A stretch of 8,370 nt of DNA from an uncultured Pedobacter sp. (GTDB lineage: Bacteria; Bacteroidota; Bacteroidia; Sphingobacteriales; Sphingobacteriaceae). Both the position numbers and the translations under genes were made by a program. Positions 1 to 5,734 of the stretch are shown here, piece by piece (within the stretch, counting starts at the first letter, position 1; the number at the start of each line of letters is the position of its first letter). The stretch spans positions 1 through 8,370 of the forward strand of contig NZ_CAMLHF010000223.1 in NCBI RefSeq assembly GCF_946479715.1. The letters run 5' to 3'. The notes beneath the pieces were generated by a model. It had not been told where the DNA came from and ran no database searches. It was given only the letters and a program-made list of their open reading frames with translations.

Positions 1-2
1 CG

Positions 3-128
3 CGCACGCTCTACGTCGGGATCTCCGACTCGAAGAACCCGTACATCATGGCGTACCCGGTGAACGCGGACGGCAGCACGGGCGCGGGGCGCATCTTCTA
101 CGACGCGCGCGCCCGAGTGCAGCAGGGA
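3..128 (+). CDS. Fragment of an SMP-30/gluconolactonase-like protein on a foreign GC-rich end
   Basis: Forty-two codons are open from the window edge and read as part of a beta-propeller of the SMP-30/gluconolactonase/LRE family. The pattern of a strand reading TLYVGISDS, then a Y-P-V-N-ADG-S turn, then GRIFYDARA is typical of that family ('vYD vnADGtlg nGRvFfD'). These enzymes hydrolyse sugar lactones or related esters. Both ends are missing: the left end by the window edge, the right end where composition drops from about 69% GC (bases 1-120) to about 43% and the reading frame of a different gene takes over. The ATG at 48 is internal to the family match, not a real start. Family recognition is by eye on a short stretch; the foreign composition is seen directly. 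Confidence 0.5.
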
Positions 129-760
129 TTGCAGGGTGTAAGAAAGATAACTACACCGCACCAAAATCTTTACTTACAGGTAGAGTTGTTTATGAGGGTC
201 AGGCCATTGGTGTCAGATCAAATGGTGTACAGCTGGAATTATGGCAACATGGCTATGATTTCTTTACAAAAATTCCGGTATATGTTGCACAAGATGGTTC
301 TTTTTCTGCCTTACTATTTGATGGCGATTATAAATTAACCAGATTAAGAGGTGTAGGGCCATGGATTAATAATACGGATTCAATTGATGTTAAAGTGAGC
401 GGCAATACAATTGTTGATGTTCCTGTAACACCTTATACATTCGTTAAAACCGTTTCATATCAGAGAGCTGGTACAACGGTAACTGCTACCGTCAATTTAC
501 AAACTGTAAACACTACGAATTTGCTTGAATCAGTCAAATTGTATGTCTTTAAAACAGCACTTGTTGATGATGCTAATCAAAACGCTGTTACGACAATTGC
601 TGCTTCTGCTATTCCAAACATTAATCAGCCACTTACTATGAATGTTGTGATTCCAGCTTCATTATCAAACGCTGATGCAGTGTATGTTCGGGTAGGTGTA
701 AAAACAGCAGGAGTTGGGGAACTTGCCTATTCAATGGCAGAAAAAATCCAGCTTAAATAA
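122..760 (+). CDS. DUF3823-domain lipoprotein, N-terminus missing
   Basis: This frame is open without a start codon from the left edge, but only the part from about base 122-128 onward looks like protein. It begins I-A-G-C-K-K-D, the end of a lipobox with the lipidated Cys at 137-139, so nearly the whole mature protein (207 residues) is present and only the signal peptide is lost. The segment with LLTGRVVYEGQAIGVRSNG, then a Q-L-E-L-W-Q turn and F-DGDYKL, is characteristic of DUF3823, a two-domain beta-sandwich lipoprotein usually encoded directly after SusC/SusD outer-membrane glycan-uptake genes. It probably sits on the outer membrane, and the missing upstream genes would be SusC and SusD. 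A methionine at 395 is internal to the second domain and should not be taken as the start. Stop codon at 758-760 is followed at once by a strong terminator. Confidence 0.75.
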   Translation, partial: AGIAGCKKDNYTAPKSLLTGRVVYEGQAIGVRSNGVQLELWQHGYDFFTKIPVYVAQDGSFSALLFDGDYKLTRLRGVGPWINNTDSIDVKVSGNTIVDVPVTPYTFVKTVSYQRAGTTVTATVNLQTVNTTNLLESVKLYVFKTALVDDANQNAVTTIAASAIPNINQPLTMNVVIPASLSNADAVYVRVGVKTAGVGELAYSMAEKIQLK

Positions 761-767
761 TTTTAAT

Positions 768-808
768 AAGTAAAAAGTAGCGTCCTATTCCTTCGCTACT
801 TTTTACTT
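768..808. terminator. Bidirectional terminator between convergent genes
   Basis: A perfect 15-bp inverted repeat (768-782 against 794-808) surrounds an 11-base loop. The arms contain runs of five A and five T, so the hairpin has a U-rich 3' arm in both directions. It lies 7 bases after the DUF3823 stop and 10 bases beyond the stop of the opposing helix-turn-helix gene, so it can end both transcripts. Confidence 0.85.
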
Positions 809-818
809 CAATTTTATA

Positions 819-1169
819 TTATGACAATGTCTTGTGATGACTTCCCTTTTGTACCAATTTCTTATAATCTTCTAAGAGTGAAATGTATTTTTCCATCCAG
901 TAATAAACAGAATCTGAGTGATTTGATGAGGATTCATCTTTATAGACAGATACAGAGCCCAAACAACTGAAATCATTCTGAAAATCGGCTGAAAAATCAT
1001 GATTAATGGCTTTTCCTATCTCAATGATTACATCGGTATGCAATTTTCGCTGTTTAAACCAGTTGTATAGTGTCCTTCTATTAACGTGCATACGTCTGGA
1101 GAGGTCACTAATATTTACATTTTGTCTCCGCACTGCGAGTTCAATAATTTCTCCTGCATTATGTTCCAT
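819..1169 (-). CDS. Small helix-turn-helix regulator, copy 1
   Basis: A 116-residue protein with an N-terminal DNA-binding helix-turn-helix, about residues 19-40, where NISDLSRRMHVNRRTLYNWF reads as helix-turn-recognition helix (the V-N-R-R-T-L-Y-N-W-F part resembles Fis/XRE-type recognition helices). A variable linker (about 64-86) follows, then a conserved helical end beginning SVYYWMEKYI and running to LVQK (about 87-108), likely for dimerisation. No membrane segment or enzyme motif is present. It is paralogous to the gene at 5186-5545: 53 of the first 63 residues and 19 of 22 in the C-terminal helix are identical, with the linker diverged. It stands alone, convergent with the DUF3823 gene and divergent from ku. 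Its leader holds an inverted repeat that could be an operator for itself or its paralogue (inferred). The target is unknown. Confidence 0.85.
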   Translation of the reverse strand: MEHNAGEIIELAVRRQNVNISDLSRRMHVNRRTLYNWFKQRKLHTDVIIEIGKAINHDFSADFQNDFSCLGSVSVYKDESSSNHSDSVYYWMEKYISLLEDYKKLVQKGSHHKTLS

Positions 1170-1196
1170 AACATCGTTTTTAGATAAGTCAGACTA

Positions 1197-1211
1197 AACG
1201 CTAGGGACGTT
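1197..1211 (-). promoter_or_regulatory. Conserved inverted repeat AACG-N7-CGTT in leader of HTH copy 1
   Basis: The plus strand reads AACGCTAGGGACGTT, with 4-bp arms (5 bp if the next A/T pair is counted) around a seven-base centre. The nearest arm is 27 bases upstream of the ATG. The same element, with one base changed in the centre, lies at 5577-5591 before the paralogous gene. It lies downstream of the proposed -7 box, so it would be transcribed. It could work as DNA (an operator) or RNA (a small stem with loop UCCCUAG). Conservation between copies is seen; the role is inferred. Confidence 0.5.
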
Positions 1212-1293
1212 TTAATGGAAGGAGCCTAAATGTTTTGGGAAACGGGTTGAGATAGTTAGAGCGGCAATATGAAAGAATTAGGCATCTTTGAAT

Positions 1294-1301
1294 CAAAAGT
1301 A
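1294..1301 (-). promoter_or_regulatory. Bacteroidota -7 box for HTH copy 1
   Basis: On the minus strand the bases read TACTTTTG, an exact match to the Bacteroidota sigma-ABfr -7 consensus TAnnTTTG. A TTG lies 21 bases upstream, an acceptable partner for the -33 element. Transcription would start a few bases downstream, giving a leader of roughly 115-120 bases. The equivalent position in the paralogue (5686-5693) also matches the consensus exactly, and the sequence just downstream (AGATGCCTAA) is identical in both. Confidence 0.55.
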
Positions 1302-1464
1302 TCGAATGAACAGACCCGCAGGCAACCTGTGGATTGTCAAAAACTCCCTTTTGATGTTCAAATTTCCACAACAGTAATTAGGATTATTTGTTTTACATGG
1401 ACAATCTAAACATTCCTATCCCAAAGTTGTTAACCAGACAGTTAAAGATTAAAATACATGTATT

Positions 1465-2235
1465 ATGAAATCTATTTGGAAAGGCGCTATTGGGTTTGGC
1501 CTGGTTAATATCCCTGTAAAGCTATACTCGGCCGTACAGAACAGCAATCTTGATTTCGATATGCTGGATGAAAGAGACCATGCGAGGATAAAATATAAAC
1601 GAGTCAATGAAAATACCGGTAAAGAAGTTCCCTATGAAAAAATAGTAAAAGGGTATCAGCTTGATGAAAAGTATATTGTGCTTAATGATAAAGATTTCGA
1701 GGAGGCTAGTCCGGAAAAGACTAAGGTCGTTGAGCTGGAGCGTTTTGTTGACATCAGTGAAATCAATCCAATTTATTATGAAACCTCGTACTATACACAA
1801 CCTGAAAGCCAGGGGAAAAAAGCATATGCCTTACTTTTAAGTGCTCTTATTAAATCAAAAAAGGTAGGAGTGGCCCGTTTCGTATTCAGAAATACCGAGA
1901 ATCTATGCGTTATTCATCCTATGGATGAAGTATTGGTAATTACTAAAATTCGGTTCGAGGAAGAAATTCGAAGCACAACAGAAGTTAAGCTTAAAGGAGA
2001 AAAAACGATAAGCAGCAAAGAGCTGGAGATTGGTATGGCTTTAATAGCTCAATACAGTGGTGATTTTGACATTAGTTCATTTAAAGATGAACATCGGGTT
2101 GAGCTTTTAACCATTATAAAAGCAAAAGCTAAGGGTAAGCGACCCATTATTAAGAAAATGCAGCCTAAAACAGCAAGCAGCGATGATCTTTACAGCCAAT
2201 TAATGGAAAGTCTTACTAAGAAAAAAAGAGCCTAG
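1465..2235 (+). CDS. ku: Ku DNA end-binding protein
   Basis: A 256-residue bacterial Ku homologue. The protein forms a homodimeric ring that threads onto broken DNA ends and recruits the ligase in non-homologous end joining. The diagnostic N-terminus (SIWKGAIGFGLVNIPVKLYS, residues 3-22) is present, as are the D-x-R-D-H-A-R-I-K-Y-K-R stretch near 36-47, the Y-E-K-I-V-K-G-Y segment (57-64), the Y-Y-Q-P-E-like strand around 107-113, and the helix K-K-A-Y-A-L-L. Length is normal for the minimal bacterial form, with a short basic tail ending KKKRA that can contribute to DNA binding. It starts at the only ATG that preserves the conserved N-terminus; a nearby ATG at 1458 is out of frame. Only 12 bases separate its stop from the topoisomerase gene, so the two are almost surely co-transcribed. 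The usual partner, LigD, is not in this window. Confidence 0.95.
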   Translation: MKSIWKGAIGFGLVNIPVKLYSAVQNSNLDFDMLDERDHARIKYKRVNENTGKEVPYEKIVKGYQLDEKYIVLNDKDFEEASPEKTKVVELERFVDISEINPIYYETSYYTQPESQGKKAYALLLSALIKSKKVGVARFVFRNTENLCVIHPMDEVLVITKIRFEEEIRSTTEVKLKGEKTISSKELEIGMALIAQYSGDFDISSFKDEHRVELLTIIKAKAKGKRPIIKKMQPKTASSDDLYSQLMESLTKKKRA

Positions 2236-2247
2236 TAATAATAAGTT

Positions 2248-3294
2248 ATGGTGGAAACTAAAAATATGATTAAAGAAAACGGCCTGGTATATGTAACTGA
2301 TGCCATGCCTGGGATTTACAGAAAAGGGAAACCAGGTAAATTTCATTATGAAGACAGTGATGGTAACAGGGTAAAGGATGAAAATCAATTACAACGGATA
2401 AAATCACTTGTGTTACCACCAGCATGGACATCGGTTTGGATATGTCCTAAACATAATGGCTATTTGCAGGCTACGGGAATTGATGCAGCCAATAGGAAAC
2501 AATATAGGTATCATAGTAAATGGACCAAAAGACGATCTGAACATAAATATTTTAGGCTGCTGGAGTTTGGCAAAGCATTGCCTGAAGCCAGAAAAAAAAT
2601 TAAAAGAGATTTAAAACGTAAGAATCTGGATGAACAAAAAGTACTAGCTATTTGTGTTGATCTATTACAAAAGACATTATTGAGAGTGGGCGGAAAAAGC
2701 TATATGCAAAAATATGGTAGTTTCGGTCTGAGTACTCTTAAAGATAAGCATGTTAAAATTAAAGGGAACTCGCTACATCTAAGTTTTGTAGGGAAGAAAG
2801 GAGTAAGACAAACAATGGCTTTAACAGACCAGCGTTTATCGAGGCTTATAAAAAAATGCAGAGACATTCCCGGACAGGAACTTTTTCAGTTTTATACTGA
2901 TGATGGGATGCATAGAAGTATTGAGTCGGGCCAAATCAATCAATACATTAAAGAAATTACAGGCAATGATTTTACCGCCAAGGATTTCAGAACCTGGGGA
3001 GGAACTTTGGAAGCATTAAGGCAGTTTGCAGCTTGTCTGAAAACTCAGGATGGATATTCTAAAGCGAAAACGGAAATACAAGTTTTGGATTCCGTTGCTA
3101 AAAAATTAGGAAATACCAGGGCAGTTTGTAAAAGTTCATATGTTTATCCTTTACTTCTGGAAGCCCATAAAAACGATGCACTTCATAAGTGGTTAAAGCG
3201 GGTAAGCATATTAAGCAATCCAGCAAATAAGCTATTGGAAAAGGATGAGAAAGTCTTATTGTCCTTCCTTAAATACTCAAAAGAACAGAATTAG
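2248..3294 (+). CDS. Type IB DNA topoisomerase (poxvirus-like)
   Basis: A 348-residue monomeric topoisomerase that nicks one DNA strand through a 3'-phosphotyrosine and relaxes supercoils of either sign without ATP. The N-terminal binding domain (about 10-95) has the family signature including LVLPPAWTSVWICP and the segment ending A-T-G-I-D-A-x-x-R-K-Q-Y-R-Y-H. The catalytic domain follows, with visible active-site candidates R146 (LLRVGGKSY), K183 or K184 (VGKKGV), R248 (DFRTWGGT), N289 (LGNT) and the nucleophile Y298 (CKSSY). The Asn-to-Tyr spacing of nine matches the Deinococcus enzyme, which has Asn where poxvirus and human enzymes have His. It appears complete and active. It is the second gene of a two-gene unit with ku, which suggests a role in handling topology during end repair, but that link is inferred from position only. 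The ATG at 2248 has a TAATAATAAG leader and fits family N-termini. Confidence 0.93.
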   Translation: MVETKNMIKENGLVYVTDAMPGIYRKGKPGKFHYEDSDGNRVKDENQLQRIKSLVLPPAWTSVWICPKHNGYLQATGIDAANRKQYRYHSKWTKRRSEHKYFRLLEFGKALPEARKKIKRDLKRKNLDEQKVLAICVDLLQKTLLRVGGKSYMQKYGSFGLSTLKDKHVKIKGNSLHLSFVGKKGVRQTMALTDQRLSRLIKKCRDIPGQELFQFYTDDGMHRSIESGQINQYIKEITGNDFTAKDFRTWGGTLEALRQFAACLKTQDGYSKAKTEIQVLDSVAKKLGNTRAVCKSSYVYPLLLEAHKNDALHKWLKRVSILSNPANKLLEKDEKVLLSFLKYSKEQN

Positions 3295-3316
3295 CTGAAA
3301 TAAGTAAAAGAATCAG

Positions 3317-3338
3317 GCAACCATTTTTAAATAGTTGC
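3317..3338 (+). terminator. Weak hairpin after the ku-topoisomerase unit
   Basis: Arms GCAAC (3317-3321) and GTTGC (3334-3338) pair, with a further ATTT/AAAT after one mismatch, 22 bases downstream of the topoisomerase stop. It lacks a downstream T-run, so it is a poor intrinsic terminator and is listed only as a candidate. The rest of 3295-3450 shows no clear promoter for the next gene. Confidence 0.25.
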
Positions 3339-3450
3339 GTATTAGATAGTGAAACGATGATGACAGGACAATTATAAACGTTCATCAAAGTTATCGCCCT
3401 CTAATGTACTGTCAATCGGAGTAATTAATTGATCATTTAAATTACTTACA

Positions 3451-3993
3451 ATGAAAACTTATTCTGCAAAATTCTTTTCTGCTATACTTGCTATGGCAGT
3501 CATCCTGTTAGTTCTTTATTCCGGCTGTAAAAAGAAAAGCAATGGGCCTGATGTTACCTACAGAACTTATACAGCTACAGTCCAGCTAAACGGTTCTAAT
3601 GAGGTCCCTGTGGTCACAACAACAGGAATGGGCACGGCAAACATCACTTATAGTGAGCAGTCTAAAACGATTGCTTATACCATTACATGGCAGCTTGGAT
3701 CTGCTACTGCAACAACTACAGGCATGCACTTTCATGGTGCAGAAAACGGATCAAACTCAACTAGTTCCCCAATCGTAATTGAAATCCCTGGCTTTACCAA
3801 TGCCAGTTCAGGTACACTTACAGGAACTACAAGAGTGCTGAACACTGCGGAGATCAGTCAGCTTTTATCTGGAAAATGGTATGTTAATATCCATAGTTCA
3901 GATTTTACAAGTGGAGAGATAAGAGGCAACATAGTTCTTGTTGCTGCCAGTACCGGCAATGGAGGAAACAATGGCGGTGGTGGTGGATACTAA
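3451..3993 (+). CDS. CHRD-domain lipoprotein
   Basis: A 180-residue exported protein. Residues 1-25 are a lipoprotein signal (basic start, hydrophobic run A-I-L-A-M-A-V-I-L-L-V-L, lipobox YSGC) with lipidation at C26, followed by KKKSNG. Residues about 38-165 form a CHRD domain, named after repeats in the chordin protein: the strands starting Y-T-A-T-V-Q-L-N-G-S-N-E-V-P, the central MHFHG (92-96), and the closing WYVNIHSSDFTSGEIRGNI (143-161, usually Y-V-N-V-H-T-x-x-x-x-G-E-I-R-G-Q) are typical. CHRD proteins in bacteria are extracellular beta-rich proteins of uncertain biochemical function, sometimes found with surface structures. The tail (169-180) is Gly/Asn rich and looks flexible. It is 156 bases from the topoisomerase gene and probably has its own promoter. 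A strong terminator begins 2 bases after its stop. Confidence 0.85.
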   Translation: MKTYSAKFFSAILAMAVILLVLYSGCKKKSNGPDVTYRTYTATVQLNGSNEVPVVTTTGMGTANITYSEQSKTIAYTITWQLGSATATTTGMHFHGAENGSNSTSSPIVIEIPGFTNASSGTLTGTTRVLNTAEISQLLSGKWYVNIHSSDFTSGEIRGNIVLVAASTGNGGNNGGGGGY

Positions 3994-3995
3994 AG

Positions 3996-4035
3996 AAAGA
4001 AACTGCCCCGAATATGATCCGGGCAGTTTCTTTTT
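3996..4035. terminator. Bidirectional terminator between the CHRD gene and the membrane-protein gene
   Basis: A 13-bp perfect stem (3996-4008 against 4021-4033) with a 12-base loop is followed by T residues on the plus strand. The A-rich left arm gives U residues on the minus strand. It starts 2 bases after the CHRD stop and its right arm ends against the stop codon of the opposing gene at 4034-4036, so it serves both. Confidence 0.88.
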
Positions 4036-5122
4036 AAAGTTGAAGAACCTTTCCTAATTCATATCTGCGATCGGTATCATTTTTAAGTTTATCGTAATAA
4101 TTCTTTAATTTCTTATGACTGCTATTATCAAATTTATAGATCTCCTGAGCATTTACAATGGTTCTTAATGCCTGTATTCCCCAATATTGTCCAAAGGCCG
4201 TAGGGTCTCTTATTATGGCATCAACCAGCGCGTCTACATATTCGATGCTAGGTTTCATATATAAGAATGCATATCCACTTAGTCTCTCCCCATTGTCTAC
4301 ACTTTTCAGTGCAGCATTAATATCGAAATTAATTAAAGACGACACCAAATCCATCATTGCTTTTATAATCTCTGTAGTTTTGCTTGTGCGGCTGCTACCA
4401 ACAGGGAAACTATTTCTAACATGATTATAGGATTCTATTAACCGCTGAAGTTGCTCATCTGGTGAGAGGATTTCATTTGTATATACTTCAAGGGGTTTTG
4501 TTAACGCCAGCTCAGCCTTATGGAGTGCACTTTGCGCTTTACCTGCAGTTTCATCGGCCTTTTCTGCAATCCTGGAAAGTGCATTTTGATCTGCTTCAGA
4601 AAATACGCCAGCCAAATACGTACGGGTGGTGATGTACCCAAAAAGAAAACCAAAACAGGTATAACCTATGATAATCGCATAAGCAAAAGCCAGGGATAAA
4701 TCTTCAGAAGTCCCCTTTGGATCACTAAGGCCATTTGCCAAAATTTTTGCGGCAGAATATATGTAAGGAGGAATATTAGTCAGATTTACCAGTCCCAATC
4801 CCACTATAATTTTGGTTAACCAGTCAGAAATTTCGGTTAAATTGGAATTAACCTGTTGTTGATAGTTGGGTTGAGTAGTGCTGCCATTAGCATCAGGAAC
4901 CACCGGACGCTGAAGGATTTTTGGGATACCAAATAGAAATCCTATCACACAGCTACCTAGAAGGCAAGCAAACATCCACATAAAGATGGTAGCCTTGCCG
5001 GAAGAGCTGGTGCCGAAAAAGATCGCTATTAAAATACCAAATACAAGCAGACCAATTGTAAACCAATTAAGTAGTCCCAGAGAAAGCGCATTTGTCAGGT
5101 TAGTTCTTTTAATTCGAAACAT
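4034..5122 (-). CDS. Four-TM membrane protein with helical C-terminal domain (YLATT-like)
   Basis: A 362-residue protein with four likely membrane segments at about residues 15-36, 45-65, 104-125 and 143-166, then a predicted coiled or helical stretch (177-210, rich in Ala, Glu and Lys) and a soluble all-helical C-terminal region to 362. Two motifs stand out: GFLFGIPK (61-68) at the end of the second segment and NSNLTEISDWLTKIIVGLGL (92-111) before the third. These resemble the YLATT group (YEATS-like-associating three-TM domains) reported in predicted bacterial conflict or stress systems; this is recalled, not searched. The C-terminus has an ERLSGYAFLYMKP then F-G-Q-Y-W-G-I-Q-A-L-R pattern, suggestive of HEAT-like helical repeats. 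There is no enzymatic motif, and no pYEATS partner is visible. It is 63 bases downstream of HTH copy 2 on the same strand, so it is plausibly co-transcribed with and controlled by that regulator. Confidence 0.7.
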   Translation of the reverse strand: MFRIKRTNLTNALSLGLLNWFTIGLLVFGILIAIFFGTSSSGKATIFMWMFACLLGSCVIGFLFGIPKILQRPVVPDANGSTTQPNYQQQVNSNLTEISDWLTKIIVGLGLVNLTNIPPYIYSAAKILANGLSDPKGTSEDLSLAFAYAIIIGYTCFGFLFGYITTRTYLAGVFSEADQNALSRIAEKADETAGKAQSALHKAELALTKPLEVYTNEILSPDEQLQRLIESYNHVRNSFPVGSSRTSKTTEIIKAMMDLVSSLINFDINAALKSVDNGERLSGYAFLYMKPSIEYVDALVDAIIRDPTAFGQYWGIQALRTIVNAQEIYKFDNSSHKKLKNYYDKLKNDTDRRYELGKVLQL

Positions 5123-5164
5123 AACTCTTTTTAGATTAAAGGGATGAATTTTATCTAAGCGAAT

Positions 5165-5178
5165 ATATCTTCAGATAT
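5165..5178. repeat. Short palindrome between HTH copy 2 and the membrane-protein gene
   Basis: Six-base arms ATATCT and AGATAT are separated by only two bases, too tight for a good RNA hairpin but suitable for a dimeric DNA-binding site. It lies just after the stop of the regulator gene and 43 bases before the membrane-protein start. Function is unknown and a chance origin in A/T-rich DNA is possible. Confidence 0.2.
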
Positions 5179-5185
5179 TGTCCTG

Positions 5186-5545
5186 TTACGATAGCATGTT
5201 ATGGGTTGAATCCTTTCGAACCAACCTTTTATAATCTTCAAGTAAGGCAATGTATTTTTCCATCCAATAATAGACGGAATCCGGATGTTCAGAATTAAAG
5301 TCTTTTTTAAAGGACCTTAGGTCCTCATTGGGATTTAATTGCTTTAATTCTCCTTCAAAATCACTTGAAAAGTCATAATTGATAGCCTTACCTATTTCTA
5401 AAATTACATCAGTATGTAATTTCTTTTGTCTAAACCAATTATACAAGGTCCGTCTGTTTACATTTAAGCGCTTGGATAATTCGCTGATATTCACATTTTG
5501 TCGTCGAACAGCTAGTTCAACGATTTCTCCGGCGTTATGTTCCAT
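5186..5545 (-). CDS. Small helix-turn-helix regulator, copy 2
   Basis: A 119-residue paralogue of the protein at 819-1169. The N-terminal domain (1-63) differs at only 10 positions, nearly all conservative (I/V, D/E, R/K, M/L, K/R, H/Y, A/S), and the recognition helix region NVNRRTLYNWF (28-38) keeps every base-contact candidate except one H/N change just before it. The linker (about 64-89) is unrelated and three residues longer; the C-terminal helix starting SVYYWMEKYI is again conserved. Both proteins therefore likely bind the same or very similar DNA sites, while the linker evolves freely. It lies upstream of and on the same strand as the membrane protein, and divergent from the UpxY antiterminator, so control of one or both is plausible. 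The function is not known from the sequence. Confidence 0.85.
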   Translation of the reverse strand: MEHNAGEIVELAVRRQNVNISELSKRLNVNRRTLYNWFRQKKLHTDVILEIGKAINYDFSSDFEGELKQLNPNEDLRSFKKDFNSEHPDSVYYWMEKYIALLEDYKRLVRKDSTHNMLS

Positions 5546-5576
5546 AACTTTAGTCGTTTTAGATAATATTTGGTTG

Positions 5577-5591
5577 AACGTTAGGGACGTT
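5577..5591 (-). promoter_or_regulatory. Conserved inverted repeat AACG-N7-CGTT in leader of HTH copy 2
   Basis: The plus strand reads AACGTTAGGGACGTT, identical to the copy at 1197-1211 apart from one C/T in the centre, and 31 bases before the ATG. Read as RNA, the stem can extend with TTG/CAA pairs across a bulged A, while copy 1 extends instead by an A-U pair. The arms thus stay paired although flanks changed, weak support for a structured leader; a DNA operator is equally compatible. Confidence 0.5.
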
Positions 5592-5685
5592 TCAATATAA
5601 TAGCATATGGTATTTTAAGGGTTAATAAAATCGAAGAATTAGAATTAATTGGAGCAGCGTCATGAAAATTTAGGCATCTTCTAAT

Positions 5686-5693
5686 CAAAGATA
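5686..5693 (-). promoter_or_regulatory. Bacteroidota -7 box for HTH copy 2
   Basis: The minus strand reads TATCTTTG, an exact TAnnTTTG match, followed by ATTAGAAGATGCCTAA, which aligns with ATTCAAAGATGCCTAA of copy 1. No clear -33 TTG lies at the usual spacing, unlike copy 1, so this promoter may be weaker or need an activator. The inferred leader is about 130-140 bases. Confidence 0.5.
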
Positions 5694-5734
5694 TTTAACA
5701 AAAAGAAATATATAGACCTGCTAGTAGTCAAAAA

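Larger units (their letters stand above)
819..1360 (-). repeat. Direct repeat unit 1: HTH gene plus its upstream control region
   Basis: This unit aligns with 5186-5750 in the same orientation. The alignment covers the coding region and then, upstream, the AACG-N7-CGTT element, the block around 1278-1301, AGACCYGC (1312-1319) and GTCAAAAA plus following bases (1336-1360, 20 of 25 identical). Between the blocks the sequence is diverged, so this is an old duplication with selected patches, not a recent copy. Confidence 0.7.
1170..1464. other. Divergent intergenic region between HTH copy 1 and ku
   Basis: The left two thirds carry the leader and promoter of the helix-turn-helix gene. Blocks shared with the region upstream of the second copy are at 1197-1216, 1278-1301, 1312-1319 (AGACCCGC) and 1336-1360. 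Bases 1287-1299 and 1348-1362 form an imperfect inverted repeat (TTTGAATCAAAAG against a near complement with a two-base insertion). I found no convincing TAnnTTTG box on the plus strand for ku. The last 80 bases are A/T-rich with no clear signal except the A-rich stretch before the ku ATG. Confidence 0.5.

Noticed and set aside
48..338. A 96-codon open frame from the ATG at 48
   Set aside because: It crosses from the GC-rich fragment into the DUF3823 gene in the wrong frame; the second half has no protein-like pattern and the correct frame is the one ending at 760.
1006..1197. Open frame on the plus strand across HTH copy 1
   Set aside because: It is antisense to a conserved coding domain, and a similar antisense frame at 5379-5600 arises only because the two HTH genes are paralogous.
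5153..5158. Pairing of TTAGAT (5131-5136) with ATCTAA (5153-5158) as a terminator for HTH copy 2
   Set aside because: A six-base A/T-rich stem with a 16-base loop and no T-run is expected by chance and would be unstable.
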